The position numbers and the translations under genes were made by a program. The notes beneath the pieces are model-generated. The model did no database searches, was not told the origin of the DNA, and saw only the letters and a program-made list of their open reading frames with translations. From positions 1-64,000 of the forward strand of contig NZ_WTVG02000033.1 in NCBI RefSeq assembly GCF_012910705.2: a DNA stretch of 64,000 nucleotides, in the 5' to 3' direction. Below, piece by piece: positions 20,658 to 29,500 of the stretch; position 1 is the first letter of the stretch; each line of letters opens with the position of its first letter. This DNA is from Aromatoleum anaerobium. GTDB taxonomy: Bacteria; Pseudomonadota; Gammaproteobacteria; Burkholderiales; Rhodocyclaceae.

Positions 20658-21863
20658 ATGCCTGAATACATGCTGCCCGGATTGGTGGCCGGACTGATCG
20701 TGATCGTCGTCTGGCTGGCGTGGCGCATGCGCCGGCTCGAACAGGATCTCCCCGAGGTGCTCGTCGGCGAAGTCGGCGCCGCGCTCGCCGGGCAGCACCG
20801 CGCGATGCTCGGCGACCTGCACGACGGCCTAGCGCGCCAGGCCGACCGGCTGGCGGAACATGCGCGCGCCGATCGCGACCTGCTGCAGCGCGGCTTGGCG
20901 GGCGCGTCGGGCCAGCTCGCTGCAAGCATCGAAGCGATGACGCGCAGCGTCGATCGTCGTCTCGAAACCCTGTCCGGCCACGTCAACGAGCGCCTCGACG
21001 AAGGCTTTCGCAAGACCAACGAGACGTTCACGAACGTCATGGCACGCCTCGCTACGATCGATGAGGCGCAGAAAAAGATCGACGGTCTGACAACGAACGT
21101 CGTCAGCCTGCAGGAACTGCTCGGCGACAAGCGCGCGCGCGGGGCGTTCGGCGAAGTCCAGCTCGAGGCGCTGGTGCGGAACATGCTGCCGCCCGATTCC
21201 TACGAATTCCAGCACACGCTGCCGAACAACGCGCGTGTCGATTGCGCGCTGCGCTTGCCCGAGCCGACCGGCCTGGTCGGCGTCGATTCGAAGTTTCCGC
21301 TCGAAAACTATCACCGCATGGTCGGCCAAGGCGTTTCGGACATCGACCGCAAGCTCGCGCAGACGGCGTTCCGCGCGGATGTCAGGCGGCATGTGGACGC
21401 GATCGCATCGAAATACATCATCCCCAACGTGACTTCCGACGGCGCGGTGATGTTCGTGCCTGCCGAGGCCGTGTTCGCGGAGATCCATGCCCATCATCCG
21501 GAGGTTGTCGCCTATGCGCAGGGGCGCCGGGTATGGATCGTGTCACCGACGACGCTGATGGCGGTGCTGAACACCGCGCGCGCAGTATTGAAGGACGTCG
21601 AGACGCGCAAGCAGGTGCACGTCATCAAGGATGCGCTCGGCAAGCTGGCGAAGGACTTTGCGCGCTTCGACGAACGCATGAACGCGCTCGCACGCCACAT
21701 CGAGCAGGCGAGCAAGGATGTTCAGGACGTGCAGGTCAGCTCGCGCAAGATCACTGCGCATTTCCAGAAGATCGAATCGGCGCAGCTCGACCAGGGTGCC
21801 AGTGACGAACTGGTCCCGGTGGTGGTGGCGCACGCGAGGCGGGCGGAAGGCGGCGCGGGCTGA
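20658..21863 (+). CDS. rmuC: DNA recombination protein RmuC
   Basis: A 401-residue protein with an N-terminal membrane anchor (about residues 5-23), a coiled-coil (about 30-140, many Glu/Arg heptads) and the RmuC nuclease-like domain (about 145-370), which includes ELLGDKRARGAFGE, GLVGVDSKFPLENY and IIPNVTSDGAVMFVPAEAVFAEI. RmuC limits inversions at short inverted repeats. GGAG at 20644-20647 is 10 bases before the ATG at 20658; a GTG at 20652 is only 4 bases away and less likely. Convergent with moaA. Confidence 0.93.
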   Translation: MPEYMLPGLVAGLIVIVVWLAWRMRRLEQDLPEVLVGEVGAALAGQHRAMLGDLHDGLARQADRLAEHARADRDLLQRGLAGASGQLAASIEAMTRSVDRRLETLSGHVNERLDEGFRKTNETFTNVMARLATIDEAQKKIDGLTTNVVSLQELLGDKRARGAFGEVQLEALVRNMLPPDSYEFQHTLPNNARVDCALRLPEPTGLVGVDSKFPLENYHRMVGQGVSDIDRKLAQTAFRADVRRHVDAIASKYIIPNVTSDGAVMFVPAEAVFAEIHAHHPEVVAYAQGRRVWIVSPTTLMAVLNTARAVLKDVETRKQVHVIKDALGKLAKDFARFDERMNALARHIEQASKDVQDVQVSSRKITAHFQKIESAQLDQGASDELVPVVVAHARRAEGGAG

Positions 21864-21868
21864 TGGAG

Positions 21869-21886
21869 GACGGCATGCGTGCCGTC
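21869..21886. terminator. Short hairpin between convergent rmuC and moaA
   Basis: GACGGCA (21869-21875) pairs with TGCCGTC (21880-21886) around a TGCG tetraloop in the 31-base gap between the two stops. No T-tract is present, so its activity as a terminator is uncertain. Confidence 0.4.
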
Positions 21887-21894
21887 GGTGTGGC

Positions 21895-22974
21895 TCAGCC
21901 GCCGATGTAGGACATCTCGATCTTGCGCAGTCCGGCGGTGTTCGCGGTGCGGATCTCCGAGTAGCGGTCTTCCCGGTTGTGCCACACGCCGGCGATCGTC
22001 TGGTCGATCTCGGCATCGGAGACGCCCGCGCGCAACATGTCACGCAGATCGTGCCCGGTCTGTGCGAACAGGCAGGTGTAGAGTTTGCCTTCGGTCGACA
22101 GCCGGATGCGCGAGCAGGTCGAGCAGAATGCCTGCGTCACCGACGAGATGACCCCGATCTCCCCGGCGCCGTCGCGATAGCGCCAGCGTTCGGCGACTTC
22201 GCCGGTGTAGTTCGGATCGACCTGTTCGAGCGGGAAGACCTGGTCGATGCGTTGGATGATTTCACGCGACGGCACGACCGAATCCAGCTTCCAGCCGTTC
22301 GAGCTGCCGACGTCCATGAATTCGATGAAGCGCAGGATGTGGCCGCTGCCGCGGAAATGGCGCGCCATCTCGATGACGCCCTGGTCATTGACGCCGCACT
22401 TGACGACCATGTTCACCTTGATCGGTCCGAGCCCCGCATCCTTCGCCGCGGCGATGCCTTCGAGCACCGCCGCGACCGGGAAATCGGCATCGTTCATCAG
22501 CCGGAAGGTCGGATCGTCGATCGCGTCGAGGCTGACCGTCACGCGATCGAGGCCCGCGTCCTTCAAGGTCCGCGCCATCTTCGGCAGCAGCACGCCGTTG
22601 GTCGTGAGCGTCAGTTCGATGTCGGGAATCTGCGCCAGCATTTCGATGAGATTCTCGACATGCTTGCGCAGCAGCGGCTCGCCCCCGGTGATGCGGATCT
22701 TGCGCACGCCGCGTGCTGCAAAGCGGCGGGCGACGCGGGTGATTTCCTCGAACGACAGCAATTCCTTGCGCGGCAGGAACGGGTAGTCGGCACCGAACAC
22801 CGAGCGTGGCATGCAGTAGATGCAGCGGAAATTGCAGCGGTCGGTGACGGAAATCCTGAGGTCCTGCACCGCCCGGTCCCGGCGATCCTTCAGCGGGCCG
22901 TGCGTCGGATAGGCGGTGCCAGGGACGACCGGTAAAGCGGTCGAAGGGCCTGGCTGGATCGGGATGATTTTCAT
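21895..22974 (-). CDS. moaA: GTP 3',8-cyclase MoaA (molybdopterin synthesis)
   Basis: A 359-residue radical-SAM enzyme that makes the first intermediate of the molybdenum cofactor from GTP. The N-terminal cluster motif is CNFRCIYC, the second C-terminal cluster is formed by FCSTC plus a cysteine 13 residues later (LYTC), and the chain ends in the conserved Gly-Gly (YIGG). TGGEPLLR and TLTTNG blocks are also present. Molybdenum enzymes are common in anaerobic aromatic metabolism. About 290 bases of non-coding DNA lie upstream. Confidence 0.97.
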   Translation of the reverse strand: MKIIPIQPGPSTALPVVPGTAYPTHGPLKDRRDRAVQDLRISVTDRCNFRCIYCMPRSVFGADYPFLPRKELLSFEEITRVARRFAARGVRKIRITGGEPLLRKHVENLIEMLAQIPDIELTLTTNGVLLPKMARTLKDAGLDRVTVSLDAIDDPTFRLMNDADFPVAAVLEGIAAAKDAGLGPIKVNMVVKCGVNDQGVIEMARHFRGSGHILRFIEFMDVGSSNGWKLDSVVPSREIIQRIDQVFPLEQVDPNYTGEVAERWRYRDGAGEIGVISSVTQAFCSTCSRIRLSTEGKLYTCLFAQTGHDLRDMLRAGVSDAEIDQTIAGVWHNREDRYSEIRTANTAGLRKIEMSYIGG

Positions 22975-23264
22975 GTGAGGCGGTTTTCGCTGAGAGCTTT
23001 TGGCGATTATCGGGCGCCGAGCCTGCAGATTCCTTGCCCTGGAGCAAGCAGCCAGGATGGCAGCCGATGACTTTATCCATTATCGGCAGCATCAACAGGG
23101 CGCGCAAGCCGGCCCGCTCCGGTACCTGAATCCATCGTGTTCCTCCGGGTCTGCGTACTGTGTCACGACGGGTTGCTGGTCCCGGTGGTTCGGAATCGGC
23201 TTGTCGGATATAAAGGCGAATTCTGGATTTCAACGGCTGTACGAGGCCGGACGGAGTGGTTCCG
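22975..23264. other. Intergenic region between divergent moaA and the 94-aa gene
   Basis: About 290 bases with no convincing gene. It must hold the promoters of moaA (minus) and of the small plus-strand gene. A TATAAA at 23209-23214 is a possible -10 for the latter but lacks a good -35. I see no Moco-riboswitch-like structure. Confidence 0.4.
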
Positions 23265-23549
23265 ATGAGGGGAAGAGTCACCGAGACATCTACCGAAGAG
23301 CTCTACGAGCGGTTTCCGCATCTGCGGAAAATCGACCTGGTGTGGGGAAGCCCGGAGTGTCGGAAGTTCCTTTTCATGCTGATGACCGACACGCGCGGCG
23401 GTACGCGGCAGGGTTTTCCGCGGGAGCACGGCGCGACGATCATGTCGCTGCTTCTCGAGCACGACCGGCGTTTTCCGCAGTTCGAGAACGAGATCAGCGA
23501 CCACGACCACCGCTGGGGGAACGACGTGCGGCGCAGGGATTATGGTTGA
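23265..23549 (+). CDS. Hypothetical 94-residue protein
   Basis: A small soluble, charged protein (MRGRVTETSTEELYERFPHL start, WGNDVRRRDYG end) that I do not recognise. It has no signal peptide or membrane segment; a helical, arginine/glutamate-rich composition and a HDHRWGNDVRRRD tail are the only notable features. The ATG at 23265 is favoured by GGAG at 23253-23256, 8 bases upstream; an in-frame GTG at 23256 overlaps that site. A strong hairpin follows, then the Lon-like gene, so both may share one transcript. Confidence 0.65.
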   Translation: MRGRVTETSTEELYERFPHLRKIDLVWGSPECRKFLFMLMTDTRGGTRQGFPREHGATIMSLLLEHDRRFPQFENEISDHDHRWGNDVRRRDYG

Positions 23550-23588
23550 TCGGCGGCTTGCCGTCCGGGCGGATTGAAGGTGATCATG

Positions 23589-23624
23589 ACGGGAGCTTCG
23601 GGCAGGTTGGCCCGAAGCTCCCGT
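23589..23624 (+). terminator. Strong intrinsic terminator/attenuator before the Lon-like gene
   Basis: A perfect 14-bp stem (23589-23602 with 23611-23624), 8-base loop, then TTCATTT. It lies 39 bases after the small gene's stop and only 28 bases before the protease ATG. No promoter fits in those 28 bases, so protease expression would need read-through. Confidence 0.8.
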
Positions 23625-23652
23625 TTCATTTCGGCATCTGGAGAACGACGAT

Positions 23653-26073
23653 ATGGCCGATTTCGAGCCGCTGCCCGCGGACCGGCTGCGCGTGGTCTGT
23701 ACCCCGGACGTATTCAAATTCGATTCGACGGCCGGTCTCCCCGATCTGCCGGGAGGGCTCGGGCAGGCACGGGCCGAGGATGCGCTGCGTTTCGGTCTTG
23801 CGATGCGCCAGCCCGGCTACCATGTTTTCGTCCTCGGTGAATCCGGCACCGGTCGCCACGTCGCGGTGCAGCGGCTGTTGCGCGAACTCGCGGACCAGGG
23901 CGAGGTGCCGCCGGATCTGTGTTATCTGCATAATTTCGATGATCCGCTGCGTCCGCGGCTGCTGACACTGCCTGCGGGACGAGGTGCGATGCTGCGTGCC
24001 GACATGCAGGCGTTCATCCGCGAATTGCGGCCGGCGATCGACGCCGCGCTCGACAGCGACACTTACAGCAGCCGCACCGAATCCTTGCAGGAAGCGCACA
24101 AGTCGCGCGAGGAAGCGGCGCTGCGTGAGCTCGGGCAGGCCTGCGCGGCGGAAGGAATTTCGCTGCTTAGAACACCCGAAGGCTTCGTCTTTGCGCCCAT
24201 TCGCGACGGGGGGACGATGTCGCCGGAGGAGTTCGAGGTCTTGCAGCAGCCCGAGCGGGATGCGATCGAGGCCAAGGTCGGCGCATGGAGCGAGCGGCTC
24301 ACCGATTTACTTGAGCAATTTCCCGGCTGGCGCAAGGAACTGTACGAGGCAATGAAGCGGGCCGCGCGTGACGCGCTGGCGCCGGCTGTGTCGCACCTGA
24401 CACGGGGCTTGCGCGAGCGCTACGCAGACCTGGAGCAGGTGGGGAGCTTCCTTTCGGCGATCACCGCCGAATTGCTCGACAGTGGTGACGAGTGGGCTGG
24501 CGGGGAAGATGAGGAAGACGTCTCCGAGGACGAGGCGCGGACGCGATTCCACCGTTACCAGATCAACCTCCTCGTCGATCACTCATCGACGCGCGGAGCG
24601 CCCGTCGTGTACGAGGACAATCCGGGTTTCGTCAACCTTATCGGCCGCATCGAGCACATCGCGCAGATGGGCACGCTGGTGACGCACTTCAACCTGATCC
24701 GTGCCGGGGCGCTGCACCGGGCCTGCGGTGGCTACCTGGTCATCGATGTCGAGCGCCTGCTCGGGCAACCATTTGCGTGGGATGGACTCAAGCGGGTGCT
24801 GCGGGGGCGCGAGATCCGCATCGAGCCCCCGGCCGAGGCGCAGGGCTGGACCAGCATCGTGACCCTCGAACCCGAGCCGGTGCCATGCGACATCAAGGTC
24901 GTGCTGATCGGCGATCGCGAGCTGTTCTTCCTGCTGACCGAGCACGATCCTGATTTTCCCGAGCTGTTCAAGGTGGCTGCCGATTTCGACGACGATCTGC
25001 CGCGAACGGCCGAGAACGTCATGCGTTACGCGCATCTTCTGGCGACGCTCGCACGCACGGCGGGCCTGCTGCCGCTCGACCGGAGCGGCATCGCCGGCAT
25101 GGTCGAACACGGCGCCCGCGTTGCCGAAGACGGCGGGCGGCTGACGCTGCAGACTCGCCTGCTCGCCGATGTGATGCGCGAGGCCGATTACCATGCGCGC
25201 AGCGCGAAGCTGACGATCATCGGGCGTGCGCAGGTCGATCTCGCCGTGGCTTCGCGTGCACGGCGTTATGCGCGCTACTCCGAGCGGGTGCTGGAAGCGA
25301 TGGTCGAGGGGACGACGCTGATTTCGACGTCGGGCGAACGCTGCGCCCAGATCAACGGCCTGGTGATCGTCGACATGGCGGGAGAGCGCTTCGGCCACCC
25401 GGTGCGGATCACTGCGACGGCGCGGCTCGGTGAAGGCGACGTCATCGATATCGAACGCGAAATCGAGCTCGGCGGAGCGATCCACTCGAAAGGCGTGCTG
25501 ATTCTCTCGGCTTTCCTGGCATCCCGCTATGCCCGCCATCAGCCGCTGTCGTTGTCGGCGAGTCTCGTGTTCGAGCAGTCGTACGTGCCGGTCGAAGGCG
25601 ACTCCGCGTCGCTCGCCGAGCTGTGCGCCCTGCTGTCCGCGCTCGCGCAGGTGCCGATCCGCCAGTCGTTCGGCGTTACCGGATCGGTCAATCAGCTTGG
25701 CGAGGTCCAGGTGATCGGCGGCGTGAACGAAAAAATCGAAGGGTTCTTCGACCTCTGCGCGATACGCGGGCTGACCGGGGAGCAGGGCGTCGTGATCCCG
25801 TCGGCGAGCGTGCGGCACCTGATGCTGCGGGACGATGTCGTCGAGGCGGCGCGAAACGGACGGTTTCATATCTACAGCGTCGCAACGGTCGATGAGGCGA
25901 TGACCGTGCTGACGGGGCTGGCCGCCGGCACGCCCGATGCGAAGGGCGTCATGCCGAAGGAGAGCATCAATCGCCGCGTCGCGTCGGCGCTCGCCGCAAT
26001 GACGGCGGCGAAGCATGCGTTTGCCGAGGGACCGGGGCATACGCACCGCCACCGCAGGCGCAGCGATCATTGA
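23653..26073 (+). CDS. LonB-like ATP-dependent protease family protein (YcbZ/LonH type)
   Basis: An 806-residue AAA+/Lon protein. The proteolytic dyad is Ser651 (VEGDSAS) and Lys694 (NEKIEGFF); the spacing of 43 equals Ser679/Lys722 of E. coli Lon. The P-loop is degenerate, GESGTGRH at residues 62-69, with Arg68 in place of lysine and no Ser/Thr after it. A long helical insertion (about 130-300) carries an acidic stretch (EWAGGEDEEDVSEDEA). A Walker-B-like GGYLVIDVERLL occurs near residue 360. The C-terminus is histidine/arginine rich. GGAG at 23640-23643 precedes the ATG. Natural substrates are unknown. Confidence 0.88.
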   Translation: MADFEPLPADRLRVVCTPDVFKFDSTAGLPDLPGGLGQARAEDALRFGLAMRQPGYHVFVLGESGTGRHVAVQRLLRELADQGEVPPDLCYLHNFDDPLRPRLLTLPAGRGAMLRADMQAFIRELRPAIDAALDSDTYSSRTESLQEAHKSREEAALRELGQACAAEGISLLRTPEGFVFAPIRDGGTMSPEEFEVLQQPERDAIEAKVGAWSERLTDLLEQFPGWRKELYEAMKRAARDALAPAVSHLTRGLRERYADLEQVGSFLSAITAELLDSGDEWAGGEDEEDVSEDEARTRFHRYQINLLVDHSSTRGAPVVYEDNPGFVNLIGRIEHIAQMGTLVTHFNLIRAGALHRACGGYLVIDVERLLGQPFAWDGLKRVLRGREIRIEPPAEAQGWTSIVTLEPEPVPCDIKVVLIGDRELFFLLTEHDPDFPELFKVAADFDDDLPRTAENVMRYAHLLATLARTAGLLPLDRSGIAGMVEHGARVAEDGGRLTLQTRLLADVMREADYHARSAKLTIIGRAQVDLAVASRARRYARYSERVLEAMVEGTTLISTSGERCAQINGLVIVDMAGERFGHPVRITATARLGEGDVIDIEREIELGGAIHSKGVLILSAFLASRYARHQPLSLSASLVFEQSYVPVEGDSASLAELCALLSALAQVPIRQSFGVTGSVNQLGEVQVIGGVNEKIEGFFDLCAIRGLTGEQGVVIPSASVRHLMLRDDVVEAARNGRFHIYSVATVDEAMTVLTGLAAGTPDAKGVMPKESINRRVASALAAMTAAKHAFAEGPGHTHRHRRRSDH

Positions 26074-26152
26074 GGCGCGGCCCTGCGTGGGCGGGGCAAG
26101 GCAGGAATTGAATTTGCTTCGGGTAGTGTCTCTGCCCATCCTGGAGCCTACG

Positions 26153-26482
26153 ATGATCTCGAGTGCCATTGAATTGTCCAGGCAGGAACGGGTTCCCCAT
26201 CGATGGCACGTCCTCAAGATATTGCGTGCGATGCGATCGGGACATCCGTTCATACGAATTCTGGATGTGTCGTGCCTCATGTACCTTGAAGGTGTTCCGC
26301 TGGCGGTGCATTTTTTCGGATATCTGGAGCGCAACGGCTACATCGCCCCCCGCGCGAGGGTGGGCCTGCTCGCGCACTACTACACGCTCACCTCCGACGG
26401 GATCACGTTGTACGAGGAAGGGGAACGCTGGTGGGGCTCGCTGGGGTGGCAGCAAAAGCTCTGGGTGATCTGGCGAGGGTAG
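26153..26482 (+). CDS. Hypothetical 109-residue protein, possibly a winged-helix-like fold
   Basis: A small protein (MISSAIELSRQERVPHRWHV start) that I cannot place. The order helix, helix (PFIRILDVSCLMYL), a segment with a second helix (GYLERNGYIAPRA) and a TLTSDGITLYEEGERWW hairpin is like a winged-helix DNA-binding protein (helix-turn-helix followed by a wing and L-T-xx-G), but this is only a pattern impression. GGAG at 26142-26145 lies 7 bases before the ATG. It is convergent with the large helicase gene, 69 bases away. Confidence 0.65.
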   Translation: MISSAIELSRQERVPHRWHVLKILRAMRSGHPFIRILDVSCLMYLEGVPLAVHFFGYLERNGYIAPRARVGLLAHYYTLTSDGITLYEEGERWWGSLGWQQKLWVIWRG

Positions 26483-26551
26483 ATTTTGCGCAACTGTCCC
26501 GCTTTGCGTGGTCCTCGACGATCGACACCGCGTCGGCTCCGACAGGCTTGA

Positions 26552-29500
26552 TCAGGCCACTGCGTATCGATCGTCGACGAGCCGGATACGGCCGGTTGCG
26601 AGGAGCGCGTCGAGCCGTTCGCCCAAAGCGCCAGCAATGCTGGCCGAGGCGCGTCCAAAGCCCAGGGCCTCGAGGGCGCTGCTGATGGCCGCATCCCGAT
26701 CCACCGAGAAACCGGCCTGGATCGCCTGCAGCAGCGCGACGTCCAGCTCCTCCGGCGAGACCCATTCGATCCTGCGCTCGGCCGGCGCGAAGGCGCTGCG
26801 ACTTCTGGCTTGCACCTCGCCGCGGGGTTGGGTATGGATGAATGCGCCTGCCTGATTGAACAGCCCGGAGCGCACACCGTGTTCGACCGCCCTTGAAACT
26901 GCCTGCGTGATGCGACTGCCGGCCCGGCTCACGCCGAAGGCCTCCATGAGACGCCGGGTCACCTCGGCTTCATGGACCGGCGCCTCGATCGCCACAACCT
27001 TCTGTATGAGGTCCGCCAGTTGCGGGACGGCGACCTCGTGGATCGCCTCGGCGCCTGTCCAGCGCGGCAGAGCGGCTTTGCGGTAAGTCGCTGCCGCAGG
27101 GGAAATCGTCTCCGCGTCGGGCTGCGCACGCTCTATAAGGGGCGCGTTCACGGGCTTGACGGCGGGTTGAACAGCGCGGGCCGCCTTGCGCAGTGCGCGC
27201 GCGGCCTCGATCGCGGCGATCGCGCGGTCGAGTTCCCGTCCGGGATCGCGAAACCAGTCGGTGCTCCAGATCCGGTGGAAGGTCCAGCCGAGGCCTTCCA
27301 GAACGCCCTGGCGCAGGCGGTCCCGGTCGCGGGCCGAACGCGAGCTGTGATAGGCGGCTCCGTCGCATTCGATCGCCAGCACGTAACGACCCGGCAGCTC
27401 CGGGTCCTTGACCGCCATGTCGATGAAATACCCCGCCGTGCCAACCTGGGGTTCGATCCGGTAGCCGCGCGCCTGCAGCGCGGTCATCACTTCGAGCTCG
27501 AACGGCGAGTCCGGCGCGCGGCCGGTTTCCCGCGGAATGTCCAGCACGCGGGTTTCGGCGTACTTGAGGAAGTGCTTGAGGGCCCGCACGCCGTGGCTCG
27601 CAGTCTCGTCGATGTCGAGTTCCTCGCCGCGGAAGTTGCTGAAGACGGTCATGCCCATCTTCGCGCGGCTGATGAGTACGTTCAGGCGCCGCTCGCCGCC
27701 CTCGCGGTTGAGCGGACCGAACTCCTTTGCGATACGTCCGGACTCGTTGCGCCCGTACCCGATGCTGATGAAAATGCGATCGCGCTCGTCGCCCTGCACG
27801 TTTTCCAGGTTCTTGACGAAGAACGGCTCGGTCGGATGCGCCTCGGTGAAGAACCGCTCCGGCCCGGGCGATTTGCGTCGCAACAACTCCAGCTCCACCT
27901 GGATCAGGTCGCGCTGCGCGACGCTGAACGCCACCACGCCCAGCGACAAACCCGGGTGCGTCGTCGCATGCTCCATCACCGCCTTTGCGACCGCGCAGGC
28001 TTCGTCGCGGTTGGTCCGCGTGCGCCCGCGGTCGTACAGCGCATGCGGAAGACAAACCATTTCCAGGCCCGTCGCCAATGCGTTTGTGCCCGACGAGGGG
28101 AAAATGGTGAGCTTGCGCTCGTAGAACTCGACATTCGATACGGCGATCAGCGATTCATGGCGGCTGCGGTAGTGCCAGCTCAGGTAGCGCTCCTGGGCGC
28201 CACGCGCGCGGAAAAGGGACAGCACGCTCTCGATGTCGGCGGTCACGTTGTCCTCTTCGTCGAATTCGACGTCCCGTCCGAAAAAATCGGTGGGCGGCAT
28301 CTGGCGCGTGTCGCCGACGACGATCGCCTGCCGACCCCGCAGCAGCGCGCCGAACGCATCGACCGCCTTCACCTGCGAGGCTTCGTCGAAGATGACGACG
28401 TCGAACTCGACTTTGCCGGGCGGCAGGAAGCTGGCAATGGACATCGGGCTCATCATGAAGACGGGCTTGATCGCCTGCACCGCGCGGCCGGCCTGCTCCA
28501 TGAGCTGGCGGATCGGCATCAGGCGCCGCTTCTTGTTGGCCTCGTTGCGCACGACGGCCATCTCCCCCGGATCGGAAAGACGCGGCTGGGTCTCCCAGAT
28601 CTGCTTGGCGAGGCTGGCCTGCGTGTGGCCCAGGGACTGCTGGTCGAGGTGGCGGAAGCGGTCGATGAGGTGTGCCTGCTTGACCCGGTCGAACCGGGCG
28701 AGCGCGGGCGAGGCGCCGTAGGCCTGTGCGACGAGGCCGGCATACCAGCTGTAGTCGAACGCATGAACGAGGTCGTCCGCGTCGCGCTCCCAGCCCGCTG
28801 CCGCCTGTGCCACCTCCGGCAATCCGAGGGCGGCGAGTTCGTCCCGGAGGTCATTGAAGCGGATCATCTCGTAGATCGCCGGCATCGCATCGAGCCACGT
28901 CGAAAGCTGCTCGCGCAGCTCGACAAAAGGGGAGTCGAGGAGCGTGGAGGCCGGCCGGTTCCGGGCGAAACCCAGAAGGTCGACGATCGTCGTGACCCGC
29001 GCGCGCAAGTCGCCGACAGCGGTATGAATCGCGGCGATCGAGGTGCCCGGACGGCCGGCATCGGGATGGCCGGCGAGGAACGCGACGATGCCGGCAGGCA
29101 GCTGCCCTTTGCCCACGTCGCCGTGCAGTGCGATGACCCATTCGCTCGCTCGCCCGAGGGCTTCCCAGTCGGAACGTTCGCCCATCCACTGGGTGCCGAA
29201 AAGCGCTTCGCCGAGCGCGAGATGCTCGTCGTAAGTGCGCTTGCTCAGCTGGTAGCCGAGGATGCCATCCACCAGCGCGAGCGTCGAGGCGTTGTCCTTG
29301 GGCAGCGGCTTTTTGCACAGGCCCTGAAGGCGAGCCCGCGCACGTCGATAGGCGCCCGAGAAAACGCGCCACCACTTTTCGCCCAGCTCCGCGAGGTGCT
29401 GGCGCTCGGTCAGCAGGTCCTGTTCCCATGCCTGTTCGATCAGCATGTCGTCGTGCGCGCTACGCGCCGAGGCCATCGCACGTCCGGCCGCGATGAGCGC

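Noticed and set aside
23201-23220. Complete promoter for the 94-aa gene using TATAAA
   Set aside because: No acceptable -35 at 16-18 bases; only a -10-like word.
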